Shown: positions 44,340-56,110, counted from the first letter of the stretch. The stretch is 64,000 bases of DNA from Xestospongia muta (GCA_963693285.1 OY848920.1:4911135-4975134), one strand, 5' to 3'. A program made the numbers and translations. The notes: generated by a model from the sequence alone, not told the origin.

Positions 44340-47300
44340 TTACTTCTTCACAATCATTTGTAATTTCTTTTTCCAATGTTTTTTTTTATTTAGCAACTTC
44401 TCAACTTTAGTCATATCCATAAAGGATCCAATCACTGCTGCATTCCTTTCATCTTTCAATAAGTAGGCAACATAGCCCTCATAATCATGAGAATTGTCAG
44501 TAAATTTTTCAAATTTTTTTGTAAAGTATATATCTGTTAGTACCGAATGAAAAGCCCATATAAAGGATGAAGTCTCCTTTCTCAGTCAACTTATTAGTGA
44601 GCTTATAAAAATCATTTTCATCACTGAAGATATTATCAATCTCTAATGATGGCAAATGTTCATTGACATGATGAGCAGCAATAAGAACTGGAGTAAGAAA
44701 CTGGTTTAAGTATCAAACCTTTATAAGAATTAACATTAAATATTAAATATATAATTTTTAACATACTATTTTCTGATTTCATTCTTCATTTGATAAAAAT
44801 TACCTCCACCTTCATACCTCCATCTAGCAGTAACTTTTGAGCTTCGTACAATAAAGAGAAGTCAAGTGGAGTATGGTACAGCATGAAATATATACATTCC
44901 TAATCCAGCTGCTGTGTTAACTGCTTTCAATAAACGAGTAAAACTAGCAATTAATGTCTGTGGTGACAAGGAGAGCTTAAATGAGGTACCAATGTAAAGA
45001 CAATTGTTCTTGTATATGTTTTGCTAACACTACTATATAATCCTTATAATTCAGCTCTATTTCATTTTCTTCACAATTGAATAAGAGATAGAGTTCAATT
45101 GCACATTCAGATTGCTCTGGAACCAGACTAGCCTCTTCAAATCTAGTTATTAAGAATAGTATATATTTTGATAAATTTACAATACATTATGTTACTTATT
45201 TATCAGTCAACAGGCAAAACACAAAAGGAATCATTAATGTATATTAAATAATTTTCATTTTCTCATCTGCAAAATCTGGATATGCTGCTTGAGCATCTTC
45301 CCAAGAAGCCGACCCACAAAACTCCACAAACTTCCTCTTTAACTCTCTCATTTTTTTAACTGTTGGCACCTGGCATTCAGCATATGCAAAGGCAAGGACC
45401 CATTCTAAATCTGATTCAGTAGTTTTAAAATACTCTCTCCACACAGGTTTCGAAGTCCTCTAAAATTACTACCTTTACAAATAAATTTTGTATGACTATC
45501 AGTCTTGTTAGGCTTCACTAAGGTTCCTTCTTCATGTCTTTTAAAGATATCCAGTAGGACATTGTATTGAGATTTGGGCAGTGTTGCAAGAAGGAATATC
45601 ATGTCTCATCCAGCTGTTTTTTCTATTTACACGAAAATAAAACAAAAGTAGTATTTACAACAAATTTACTGTCATCATTAATAATGTGGGAGAACAGGAG
45701 TCCTTCCATTCTGTTCTTCTCTCAGGTAATTCTTCAAATATATTGACATCACTCAGAGTGTATAGCCTCATTTGACACATATGCACTTTAAATTAGCATT
45801 GAAAATAAAAAAAAAGACTAAAGAACAGTTTACATGTTCTGTTATACACATAATGCAGAAATCTTTTGTGCACGTGAACAGCTAACATTATTTATTATGA
45901 AAGTGTAAGTACATGTGACATGATGCCTTATCTTGAGTTGTCATTTTATTGGTGAATTCAGTGGCTCTGTTATGCCTGTGAGCTATATGCTGTGCCTGTT
46001 CATCTGTTAGACCATAGTAAACACTAACTAAACAATAACTGAAGATATCATGTAGATAGATGGGCACACGATTCATCCTTAATAATTTCACAATCCTAGA
46101 ATGATTGCCTCCAATAGTTTCGTACTTGTATGCCTCTGCATGAGCAGGGTTAAAATTCTCTTTTTTGGTAATATAACTAAGGCTACCAAAGGAGCTACAT
46201 CCAGTGTTGGGTTTTTAAGCATTTCTTCACGTAAACATTTAACAAAATGAAGATCTGGTGAGCGTATTTGACGTTTAAGATTAGGCTGCACTAAACATGT
46301 GACTGGTAACTTGAATTGTCTTATTAAGACATATATATAAATCACACTACTACTCTAGTAAGAAGATATTACGTATGAAGTGTTTGCTGACAACTTCTAC
46401 ACCTGTTGTGACCGAGCACGCGATGCAACAAACTTTGAACCTTTTTATGACTGAACTAACGGAACTATAACGAACTACAACGATCTGAAATAAAAAGGTT
46501 TTACAGCACTATCTATACACATATACACATAGGGTTTCACCGGAAATTAAATAAAAAAGCCTAACAGAAATAATAACTCAAAATGAATAATTATAGTTTA
46601 CCACAACACCTAAGTCAGTAACAATTACAGTACATCATACCAAGCATGATCAGTGAAATAATGCTTCACATCATTAATGGAGTTGTCAATGATTTCGTCT
46701 GGTAATGATGTTAAAAGACCATTTGTTGTAATTAGTTGTCCATGTTGTGACAAGGTTTCGATACTTCTTTGATTGACAGTCATGGCTAGAATTTTTATGG
46801 CACAAGAATTATATATAGTGTAGTAACAAATTCATTGTTCATTATTCATAGTATCAACTATTATCCTCATGTAACATCTTTTCATTATTTACAGTTTTAA
46901 TCTCATTATCACATCTAAAATATACGTGCATACAGTGTTTATTAAAAATAAACTATTTAAGTTGTTACTTACCTATAACTGACTTAGGTAAATTGAGTGA
47001 TTGAAGTTTTAATAGAAGTGACTGTTTTAGCTCATGTTTTTGTCTGTTGGTTTGTTTAGCTATTTTTGTTGATGGAGTTTTATGATGTTTTTGAGTTGTG
47101 AAGAATGGTTTTTGTGGTGATAGTGCTTTGTTTGCTGGTTCATTTGATACCCTGTTAAATCTAGATGATGCTTCTATTATATTGACTTCAACAAGATTTA
47201 ATGCTGCTCTTATATTCTTTTTAAATGTTGCATGCAGGATATCTTCATCTGTACATTGATCTAACAAGGTATATAGATGATCCATATCTATTTGTATATC

Positions 47301-47710
47301 TTCATGGCAGTGGTTGTGGTGTATTCTTCTAAGACTTTTACTTCATGGAATATTTCCTTATTCCCAACATTGAGTGACTTCATAGGGACATTTGAAGGTT
47401 CTACTGGAATATAATTCAGGTGAGAGTTGATATACCTAATAACAAGGTGAATATGTTTACACATTGTTACATTGAGAAGAGAGTCTGAACATGTACATGT
47501 ATACTCATGTATACAAATATTGCATTTCTTGCATCATATATGGCAATTTTGACAAATTCTTTGTTGCTTCTTGATAGTGTAGTGGTTCAGGTTTTGATGT
47601 AGAGGTAACTGTCCATTCATTATAGTGAGTTTCTGTTACAGCTTGTATTGAACAGACAGGTATATGGTAAAATTGTACACTTTTTATGTTATATTTTTGT
47701 AGCAATGGAC
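44340..47710 (-). pseudogene. Uncharacterised multi-exon gene, probably decaying
   Basis: Minus-strand exon-like segments run from 47705 to a TAA at 44340-44342. The first, 47705-47515, splices in phase into 47436-about 47290 (QEMQYL then YINSHLNYIPVEPSN). A frame change near 47310 follows, then MDHLYTLLDQCTDEDIL to LPKSVIG ending at a GTAAGT near 46972. A segment from 46785 begins AMTVNQRSIETL. At 46330-45888 are IRSPDLHFVKCLREEM, ETIGGNHSRIV and GLTDEQAQHIAHRHNRATEF, with a frame change near 46170. Later pieces include SQYNVLLDIFKRHEEGTL, VPEQSECAIELYLLF, FSLLYEAQKLLLDGG and a basic tail KKKHWKKKLQMIVKK. I do not recognise the family. The GGNHSR motif recalls ParB-like folds only loosely. 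Several frame breaks suggest decay. Confidence 0.5.
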
Positions 47711-47840
47711 AAAATTTTGCATCAGATTAAAAATTCAGAAGAAAGGTTACAGACATGTATTGAGGAATTGGAAGGTAGATTTTGACAACATCATGATTCT
47801 ACTACAAGAAGAAAGATTTCATCTCCTCCTGAAGTAAGAG
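47707..47840 (+). other. Short plus-strand coding-like segment
   Basis: An ATG at 47704-47706 region opens MDKILHQIKNSEERLQTCIE then ELEG, a helical, coiled-coil-like start. A TGA follows, and the same frame resumes with QHHDSTTRRKISSPPEV to a GTAAG donor. It lies head to head with the minus-strand gene. Its product and its link to the importin fragment downstream are unknown; the phases do not match. Confidence 0.35.
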
Positions 47841-48324
47841 TAAGTTATTTGATGTGCTGAGGTAACGTGAGAAATTTAACAGCTTTTATGATACAACCAC
47901 ATGCCTATTTACACAATTTGTGGTCTATGGTAATCTCACTTAGGTATCATAATATGTTTATTCAGAAAGAATACTGTATACTAGCCTTATGCATTAGTGT
48001 GTGAAATGTTTTTGGTATGGAGCTAAACTGGAAAATAAATATATTACGATACATTATTATGTGTACAGTCAATTCATTGTGTATTTCTTAACAAACAGTA
48101 CATTGTAATTTGTGTCAAGAATCTCAAGACACTTCCCTTCGTCCCATTATAAACTAATAGTAGGGTCGAAAACGCTGCTCACTAGTCTAAACTATGATTA
48201 ATTTTTACAATGATTTTTACAATGATAGGCAAATATAGTAACATTATTGTGACAATATTGTATGTATAACACTGTTAGTACATATGACAACCCACACATT
48301 GTTATAGTAACTTTTATTATCTAG

Positions 48325-48551
48325 AACCGTGTACGCAAAACACTACATTACAACAACATGAGAATGAGGATATCTATCAACTGTCACTAAATATTATTGA
48401 TAAATACTTCTCTGATGAGGTAAGAGTTATTAATATATGGTGTTGTTCAATGAAAATTGAATGACACTTTAGTATTAATGTAAGCTTTTGAAACTGTCCA
48501 TAGTATAGAGATGTACTCAATATAGGGACATTGTATTATTAGTTGTTGAAT

Positions 48552-48644
<93 letters not shown>

Positions 48645-48745
48645 AGAATGATGAGGTATCCACTCTGGCACCCTCTACTACATCAGGACAACTTCAATTT
48701 GCTCCTGCTACTCAAAGTGTGCCTTCTGGAGGATTTAATTTCTGA
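48325..48745 (+). pseudogene. Importin-alpha 3' fragment, copy A (two last exons)
   Basis: Exon 48325-48419 codes for LQQHENEDIYQLSLNIIDKY then FSDE, the end of the armadillo region of importin alpha. Exon 48647-48745 codes for NDEVSTLAPSTT and a tail ending PSGGFNF with TGA, the typical acidic and GGFNF-like C-terminus. Phase (1 to 0, then 0) is consistent. Importin alpha carries nuclear-localisation-signal cargo with importin beta; here the N-terminal part and most armadillo repeats are missing upstream, so it is a fragment. It faces the adaptor gene tail to tail, the same arrangement as copy B at 58963-59499. Confidence 0.85.
48553..48644. repeat. (CT)n microsatellite at a splice acceptor
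   Basis: About 90 bases of CT dinucleotides, broken by one CC and ending TCTCAG directly before the last importin exon. It replaces the normal pyrimidine tract. In the paralogous copy the same tract is about 20 bases (59379-59400). Confidence 0.97.
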
Positions 48746-49411
48746 TATAATGACCACACCCACTGACTCCACCCACCACTTGTTGCCACTTTCAATAAAC
48801 AAGTATTTACAATGATCTTCAAAGTTGTCATTATGACATCATAATTAATCTGTATTTCCTTTGTCTATTGTGTGTATATATTGTTAGTACAGTTATTATA
48901 TTATGATATTATTTACATGTATTAATTGTTATTATTATAATAACATGTAGTATTGTTTATTTGTACTAGTCTGAATCCCAGACTATTGCACATGGGAATG
49001 AGTCTAATAAATTATAAAGTACTACCATGGACATTATAACAGTTCAATTACATTCATAAATGAACTTGTTTACATGTCAAAATTTACTCCTTGATAAAGA
49101 GGTTGAATGAAGTATGAGACCAGAACAAGTCACATGACTAGTTCAAATTAAGTGGTATTTCTCAGAAGTCGATTGACAACACCCACTCTAATTGGTAAAC
49201 TACACTCTAATATCTCTACATGTACACAAGAAAAACTGCTTTGTTTGTACTTTATGAAAGGCATTGATATAATGACCACACCCACTGACTCCACCTACCA
49301 CTTGTTACCACTTTCAATAACTGCTTTGTTTGCACTTTTTGAAAAGACATTGATACTAAAAAGACATCAACAGAAACTTAAACTAAATTGAAAGTAAATG
49401 TATAGAACAAA
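48746..49411. other. Convergent intergenic region with repeated 3' sequence
   Basis: The sequence after the importin stop, with GACCACACCCACTGACTCCA, is present at 48753 and again at 49273, the second time joined to the flank that runs to the adaptor gene stop (as at 59508-59643 in copy B). The 500 bases between are an extra segment absent from copy B. Confidence 0.7.
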
Positions 49412-50220
49412 CTAATTTAAGACTGGCTGGAACTTAAGTCTGTCTTTAATAACTTGATAACTGTCTAACTTCTCACAATACTCTTCATGTTGTTCAGATA
49501 AGTATAATGTCTGTATTGTAGTATTTTCAATGAGTGCAGTACAAATAGTCTTTATATCATCATTGTTCAGTGAAGTACCATGTAGACGTAGTACTGTTAA
49601 TGATTTAGTTGTATTTATTAGTTCAGCTATTGTACTGGTACTGGCTGAAGTGATCTGAGGATTATATCTGATGTCCAACACAGTCAGTGTTAGGTTTTTA
49701 GTGAGGCTTTCACAGATATATCTGACACCATTATCAGTGATGTTACAGTTAACGAGATCCAGTTTATCCAATGTCTTATTAATACTTAACATGGTAGATA
49801 AGTTACTGGTATTTTCATTTGTGATAGTAACATTAATCAACGATAACGACTTAAGAGTAGTATTGGTAAAGAGAGCATCACTGATTTGTTTGATACCACC
49901 AGTAAGTGAAGAGTAGCGAAGAATTAGGTTTATCATTGTTTTATTAGTACTTTGTAGCTCTGCTGATAATGTTGATATACATACACTGTCCAATGGAGTG
50001 CTGTGTATATCAAGTGTCCACACTGCACACTTACTGAGATTACTAATAATTACAAGAGCACTTTCAGGAGATAATGACCTGAGATTAATACGCCATCTAC
50101 TTCCTTTGGTTTGTTGTTCTTTTATTAATCTGCTAACAGCCTCTTCACATTGTTCAATAGTTGGTGAGATAAGCCAAACATTCTCTATATCATCTCTCCA
50201 CTCAACTCTTCCAGTATGTC
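49412..50220 (-). CDS. Adaptor A exon 15: leucine-rich repeats
   Basis: One exon codes for 269 residues with about six repeats of the ribonuclease-inhibitor type (28-29 residues), for example LKSLSLINVTITNENTSNLS and LTVLRLHGTSLNNDDIKTIC. A capping lead (SPTIEQCEEAVSRLIKEQQT) precedes them. The exon ends at a stop, 49412-49414. NLR proteins use the same repeat type, but no NACHT ATPase is present here. Confidence 0.88.
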
Positions 50221-53200
50221 CTGTTATAAACAGAGTTAGTATGTAGATATAGTGTACACATATAATATATAGTGTTACAAACTGTACTATACAAAATATT
50301 ATAAATTAAGTTCTAATGAACAAATTACAGGGATTACCTCCCAATTTGGGATCATCATGAGATAATTCAGATTTAGCTAGTTGTAGTTCTGTAAAATTTA
50401 TAGGGAACATCCCATAGACTCCATTAAGAGTCCCTTCACACCATCCTTCATCAATCTATGAAAATGTATAATATAATTAGAGATGATCTTTAAATAATAT
50501 GTTGACATAATGAATGGATGGACAAAAAGGATGTCTCCATACCTTAATGACATCTTTGATAACATCTCCAACATTTATAGTTAAATCGTCAGGACGTACT
50601 TTGGTATAAGATTGTTTGACAATAGCTTCTGTATAGACCACTAATACATCATTATAATGTAACTTTATGAAACATCAAAACATAACATACCATAACCTGA
50701 CTCTTTATCATCAGTTGAACCCTTTGCCTCATCTCTCAACTCATGTACTGAAGACTCTACAATAAGTAATGATAATATAGTTTGTATAATATATGTAGTC
50801 AGGAGTGGATGAAGAAGAGAAGGAGTGTTCAACATTTATACACTAACATGTACTATCTGTTATGACAAGTCCTTATCTTATAATACCATATAAGGTATAT
50901 GCTTTCATAGGCAAAGTGGTGGCTAACTTTTGTGGTTGTACAATTTTATCATGTGCTATTAAATGCTACAAGGAGATGATCAGGACTAGGCTAACAAAGA
51001 AAAGGTGAGTGAGACTAACTAAGAACCAAATCTGTAAAGTAGTTTAAAAGTCATTAACATGTCTGTATCTGTCACCAAAATAGTTTATTTGTAAATAGCA
51101 ACATGTGATTACATGGTTTAAGCTCAAGTACATGCTAAAATAACATTTCCATATATGGACAATGGACACATCCTAAGACATAGATATGGTACTATGACAC
51201 TTACCATTGATAGATAGTGTGGACTCTTCTTGACTAGACTTATGAAGTCCTTCATCAGTTAATGGTTTCTGAGGCTTTTGTATAAATGCTAAATTTAGTA
51301 ACAATGTCATATAATGAGAAGTAACAAGTATCTACTAATATCAGTTACCTTTCAAGCTTTGCTTTAACTCCTCAATCTGTTTGTCTCTCTCTCTTAGCTG
51401 TAATCTCAATGTTGTTATTATTTCTTGTAGTGTCTCTATCTCTCCTTGTCTCTCAACAGACACTGACAATAACTCCTTCTCAAAGACTATGGAATATCTC
51501 ATTAATACAATAGTGTGTACATTATTAACATCTCACTTTCTTTTTCCTTGATGGTATTTGTTAACTGTTCTATCTGTAAAATTTTTGCTCTGTTCATTTT
51601 AGTACTTGCTTCTAACAATTGTTTCAACTCAGACTCTATAAACAAGAGAGAACAAGTGTGTACATAGTACTTGTTGTTAAGAGCTTACCTTTAGTTTCTG
51701 TGACACTAGACATTTCTAGTATTTTCTTTTTAAGTGTGTCTAGTTCCTCTTCAAGAGCTATAAAGAGAGAAGCATTTATTGTTGATATAAAATGTTAAAA
51801 GTATCACAAAATTCATCATTACATCAGATTTCTTACCTTCCTTCATTGCTAACAATGATGTCAAGTCATTAATCTCTCTTTCTTTCTGTTCTAACATTTG
51901 TTTCACTAAATTTAATTCCTCTTCAGTAGCTACAGTATATGAGATCAATACAATGATATAAGCTGTGTTACATGAATAAGACATTACTACCTTTCTTTCC
52001 TTGGTACATTTCTTTAATCTCCCTTTCTTTCATTAGTTTTTCATCTATACAAAATATTTGACAGTAGTAAAAATAATTACACATAATATTTATGTACAAT
52101 TATTCAACAAAGAGCTAGCACAACAGTATTCAAAGAGAACTAATGAAAGAATTTTCTACCTCTAGGACAAAAGAGATCCTATTATTATTGATACACTAGT
52201 GTACTAAATGATGTATGTTCCTTTATAGACTCAATCTACTGATGGACATATGAACTCTTAATAGTTTATTGTTCAATGTATGATTGTATTAAAGGTACTG
52301 CCATACAGCGTTGGTCATATTGTACCACAAAGTTAATTTACATGATAGATGTGTTACATCAATTAAGTGTTTGTTGATTGTGGTACTAATTGATGAAGTC
52401 AGGTCTCTAAGAGTGTTAGGATATCAAATGTTGTATCAAAAAACACAAGAATAAATCTGATAAAATGTGTATTGAAAACATTCAAGACATAGTCTCTTGT
52501 GCTTTTTTTCATAATGTACTTGACTAACACCATATCTATTACTTCAAGGTTGGACTGACCTTCACTGTTTCTGAGCTGTGATTTCAAATCATCCATTTCT
52601 GTTGTCATCTCTCTAATAATTGTGTCCCTTGACTCCAGTTTGTGTTTGAGATCCTTTGTGTTCTCATCTACAACAGCTTTAATCTCCTATATACAATACA
52701 TGTAGTAACTGTTGTCTAATACTACTCATCTCTTACCTTATCTCTCTGACATTTATCATAAATGGTGTGATAGCCAAATGTTAATTTTATCACTCCATTC
52801 TCTTTCAGTACATTAAGATTCCTCTCTGCTGCTGTTAGTAAGAAATCCATTAAACTTAGAGGAGCATAGCAGGTAACAATGATGGAGTTACCATCATTAA
52901 CTGCTCTAACTTGTACAGACTTAGCCATGTCTCCAAATGCTTTTGATAGCAAATCTTTGATATCTCTAAGGGTGTATTTGTCAGCCTCCCACTCCAGCAC
53001 AAACTCAATAGTCTCACAAGTGACATGATGAGAAAATGAAGCTATCTTGAAGTTCTGTTTAAGGCATATATCGGTTTTGATCTTCTCACAAAATGTATCA
53101 ACAGCTGTCTTGAATTCTTCAATGTGTGGTTTAGCTGCTGTGATATTGTAGTGATTGACAATAGCCTCCAAACAGCAGACATTAATAATGGTACATTTAT

Positions 53201-54337
53201 CTTGTACAAGATCCATAACATCATCAAATGATTCGACTGTAACCAATTGGGGTCTTAGGTCCCGAAAACATCTCCGAAGATACATTTTGAGATCTTCTAG
53301 TGAAGGAATACCAGCCTTAATAAGAGGTGACATTTTCATCATAAGATCTCCATAGTTCACTTCCATCTGATCAAAATCGTACTGATAAGTGCGTTGAAGA
53401 TTGACTCGGGAAGGAAATGTTTTCTCTATGAAAGTGATAATGGAAGATTAATATTATATAAATTATTTACCATATTCCTTGAGTATATCTTTAGCAATCT
53501 GTACTGTTTCTTCAGATTTCAACAAGACACTTGCGAAGACTTTTAAAATGTTTGGCTCTTTAGACACTGTAGTACACAGTGCTCTCAATGGACCTTCTCC
53601 TAGTACACTTCCCAATCTATTCACTTCATCTAATGTTTCCTTAGAGATCACTCTCTCTTCATATAACATCTGAACAATCTCCACAGGAAGAATGAGAGGT
53701 GAGAGTCTGTCAGTGTGTTGTTGTAGCATTTGACAAGCTGGAGTGGAGAATTCTATAACAAAAGAAGAAAATAATAAATGGTATTTTCTAACATATTAAT
53801 CATTGAATTTCTTACTAAATTCCATTATTTTTTCAGCTGCAAAATTTTCTTCTATATTGCGAAGAGCATCAGCTAATGAATCCCAAGTAGACCCTCCATT
53901 GTCAGTCACCTTGTCAGCTTTACTCAACCACAGAGTTAAACATTCCTGAAGACATCTCCTTACATCATCTTTATGGTTTGCTTCAATATCTTTCAGAGTG
54001 GGTGATAATAGACCCAGTTGTAGACCAAGAGGAAACCATTTATGATTTGGAAAACGAACTTTCTTCAAAGCATCAACTATTTCTTTCAAATTGTCAGTGT
54101 CTGTAATAAATGAAATATTGTAAACCAATTTAGAAGTGATAATAAATACATACTATCTATGTTGACAGAACATATATACATAAGTTACCAATTTCTTCAG
54201 AGAAGGAGGAATTTAAAATAAAACGCCCACACTATATGTGGTCCATTATATCATGTACACTATGTACTTTATAAAATTGTATGAACTGAGATGATTTTCT
54301 TACCTAGCTGAGGTTGAGAAAGTACTTTTGAAGCCAT
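49412..54337 (-). CDS. Death-domain/CARD-like/coiled-coil/SH3/LRR adaptor, copy A
   Basis: Fifteen exons, in order: 54337-54304, 54100-53816, 53752-53471, 53425-52737, 52686-52560, 52044-51991, 51929-51837, 51757-51689, 51635-51537, 51486-51349, 51288-51205, 50756-50697, 50628-50543, 50455-50338 and 50220-49412. All have GT-AG limits and agreeing phases and total 3027 bases, a 1008-residue protein with stop. Domains: death domain (about 12-106), CARD-like helical domain (107-200), an unnamed 230-residue domain, coiled coils (430-640), a Ser/Glu-rich linker, SH3 (about 670-740, with EGWCEG-like DEGWCEG and GMFPINF) and ribonuclease-inhibitor-type LRRs to the end. Such a mix suggests a cytoplasmic adaptor bringing death-fold assembly together with proline-rich ligands and an LRR sensor. 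The role is inference. I know no named family with this order. Confidence 0.85.
50338..50628 (-). CDS. Adaptor A exons 13-14: SH3 domain
   Basis: The SH3 fold is split by one intron (50542-50456). The first exon gives AIVKQSYTKVRPDDLTINVG then DVIKDVIK, with the acidic RT loop. The second gives DEGWCEGTLNGVYGMFPINF then TEL, with the conserved Trp of the binding groove and the G-x-FP-x-N-F step. It is closest in style to CIN85/CD2AP-type SH3 domains, which bind proline-rich peptides. The domain ends before a short acidic linker and the LRRs. Confidence 0.85.
52737..53425 (-). CDS. Adaptor A exon 4: unnamed 230-residue domain
   Basis: One exon codes for a soluble alpha/beta-looking region. 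Landmarks are PSLEDLKMYLRRCFRDLRPQ, DKCTIINVCCLEAIVNHYNI, TCETIEFVLEWEADKYTLRD, IIVTCYAPLSLMDFLL and VIKLTFGYHTIYD. It is strongly kept in copy B (62944-63632, same length), with most changes near the start. I recall similar stretches in other sponge death-fold proteins but no named domain. Confidence 0.75.
53471..54100 (-). CDS. Adaptor A exons 2-3: death domain and CARD-like domain
   Basis: Exon 2 (54100-53816) has the death-domain pattern: KWFPLGLQLGLLSPTLKDIE, CLQECLTLWLSK, GSTWDSLADALRNIEE and a final helix to IMEFS. Exon 3 (53752-53471) gives a helical domain beginning TPACQMLQQHTDRLSPLILP, with VEIVQMLYEERVIS, LGEGPLRALCTTVSKEPN and VFASVLLKSEETVQIA. The layout matches CARD-like death-fold domains. 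Both exons are symmetric in phase 1, as expected of modules that can be shuffled. Confidence 0.75.
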
Positions 54338-54596
54338 AGCGTTTCTTTAAAGAAATATAGGGTGGGTCAAGTCAGGGTGGGGTTGTATAACTTATCATGA
54401 ATACTATTATCAGAAAGGTCAGATAACTATGTACATTATGAACAATTATGTTAATAGGTATTAATTATACACACTTATGTACTAGGAGAATAGCCATAGA
54501 GTATTACTAACTTTTAAACCACGTGTTCTGTCTATAATTATTGTCATGTTATCAGAGGAGCAGTTCTATTTAGTATAACACAATGTTTGGATGATG

Positions 54597-55787
54597 TAAT
54601 AGTTATTAATGAAACTAGAATACCACCAGTAAGTTAAGAGGAAATAAAGTATATTCTCTTCATTGTTTGATTAGTTTTAAGTATTTCTGACAATGCTGAG
54701 ACACAAGTGTTGTCTAATGGAGTCTGGTTGATGTAGAAAGCTCTCATTATGTACTCATTGAGATTGTTAATTACAACTAGAGCACTCTCAGGAGATGAAG
54801 TAATGAGACAAATACTCCAGTCTTTTCCTGTCTGTTCAGTCTTCAAGTGATTCATTACTTCATCAGCTTGTTTAGTAGTTGCCAAAGAGAGATCAACATA
54901 ATTATAACCTCATTGAATACTATTAGGATCTCCTATTAAACAGGTAACATGTATTATAACACACAAAATAGACCACACAAAATAATTACACAGTATAACA
55001 ATATAAATTAGATACTATAGACAAAGCATAGAGTAGATAAACATAAGACACTCTGATTTCTTTCCCTTAGAGCTCACTGTATGTAAGGAATAACTCAATA
55101 TGGTCTGTAGTATTGGTACAATTAAGTTATACCACTAAATAGTTTATGTAATATAAAATAATACTGGTAATGTATATCCTATAAGCACCACCTTGTCCTT
55201 TGATTGATACCTTAGAAATTCATTGTGCTTTGTTAGCTGTACATTGAACTTCCATTGTATCATATCACAAATAAATATACCATACAATAACTATACTATA
55301 TAAATACATTGTACAGTATTATATAGACAAGATACATACATGTACAATGAACACTAATCATTAATAAATATAACATACAATAACTATACTATATAAATAC
55401 ATTGTACAGTATTATATAGACAAGATACATACATGTACAATGAACACTAATCATTAATAAAGTGACTGCTGACTACAACAAATCTCATCATATAACATTT
55501 ACATTTTAATTGAGTATTTGTATATGGAACTAGGACTAAGATATAATATGTACCTTCATTAGTCTCTTCATCATCTGACTGTTTGTCATCAGTTGAATCT
55601 GTTAACTGATCTCTCAACTCTGATATTAAAGACTCTAAACATAATAATACAAATAGTTTTATTATTATAATTATATAATTTTATGTACCTATTTGTTCAC
55701 TGGGATTATCTTCTTGACTAGACATAGTTAGTGTCTCTGGAAGTCCTTGGTCAAATGAAACTGGTTTCTGAACTTTTGATAAGACAT
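54597..55787 (-). pseudogene. Adaptor paralogue C, relic
   Basis: Three exon relics in the order of copies A and B: 55787-55689 (KVQKPVSFDQGLPETL, SSQEDNPSEQI), 55634-55554 (ESLISELRDQLTDSTDDKQS) and an LRR-exon start from 54932. The last keeps TKQADEVMNHLKTEQTGKDW and SPESALVVINNLNEY but has a TGA where copies A and B have Trp (residue 8 of the exon) and a TAA before the LTGG motif. It fades near 54600. Coiled-coil exons, SH3 and the N-terminal domains are not found. Confidence 0.8.
55281..55467. repeat. 93-bp tandem duplication
   Basis: CATACAATAACTATACTATA at 55281 recurs at 55374 with the next roughly 90 bases unchanged, ending at CACTAATCATTAATAAA. It lies in an intron of the decayed paralogue C. 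Confidence 0.93.
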
Positions 55788-55805
55788 CTGGATCAACAAT
55801 GTATA

Positions 55806-56110
55806 AATGGATATATAGGTTTTCAAAATGGATATATAGTTGGATATCTCATTAGGATTCTTCCACCATTGTTCCCATCGGTCAGTATAACAACTGTTAT
55901 TGCATAGAGAGAGAGAGAGAGAATCGTAAATTTTTAACCCTCTTTTTTCTTACCCAATAGGTGCATCAAACCATACAGAGAAAGCTTTATCAGTATATCC
56001 CTCTAATGAAACAGGAGTGCCCCATTTGAGTTCTCGTGTAATAGAACAAGGTTTTAAACCATCACGTAACCATGATGATGTATTGAATTGTGTATTTTGG
56101 GACCATGTAC
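55806..56110 (-). pseudogene. Methionyl-tRNA synthetase fragment
   Basis: Exon 56110-55954 codes for [20 protein letters not shown] then [20 protein letters not shown] and APIG, the conserved core of cytosolic MetRS just before the catalytic-domain insertion. The next segment from 55893 gives CYTDRWEQWWKNPNEISNYI, which in MetRS follows closely after; the GG/T phase joins correctly, but a few residues of the usual YLSIT step are missing. It then runs directly into paralogue C exon text near 55790. MetRS charges tRNA-Met; this piece alone is not functional. Confidence 0.85.

Noticed and set aside
48447..48671. Open frames of Leu-Ser or Arg-Glu repeats
   Set aside because: They are translations of the CT microsatellite on either strand and have no other coding evidence.
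49671..50246. Plus-strand frames opposite the LRR exon
   Set aside because: Shadow of the LRR coding strand; splicing and repeats support only the minus strand.
53155..53355. Plus-strand frames opposite adaptor exons
   Set aside because: Shadows of well-supported minus-strand exons; the same shadow returns in copy B.
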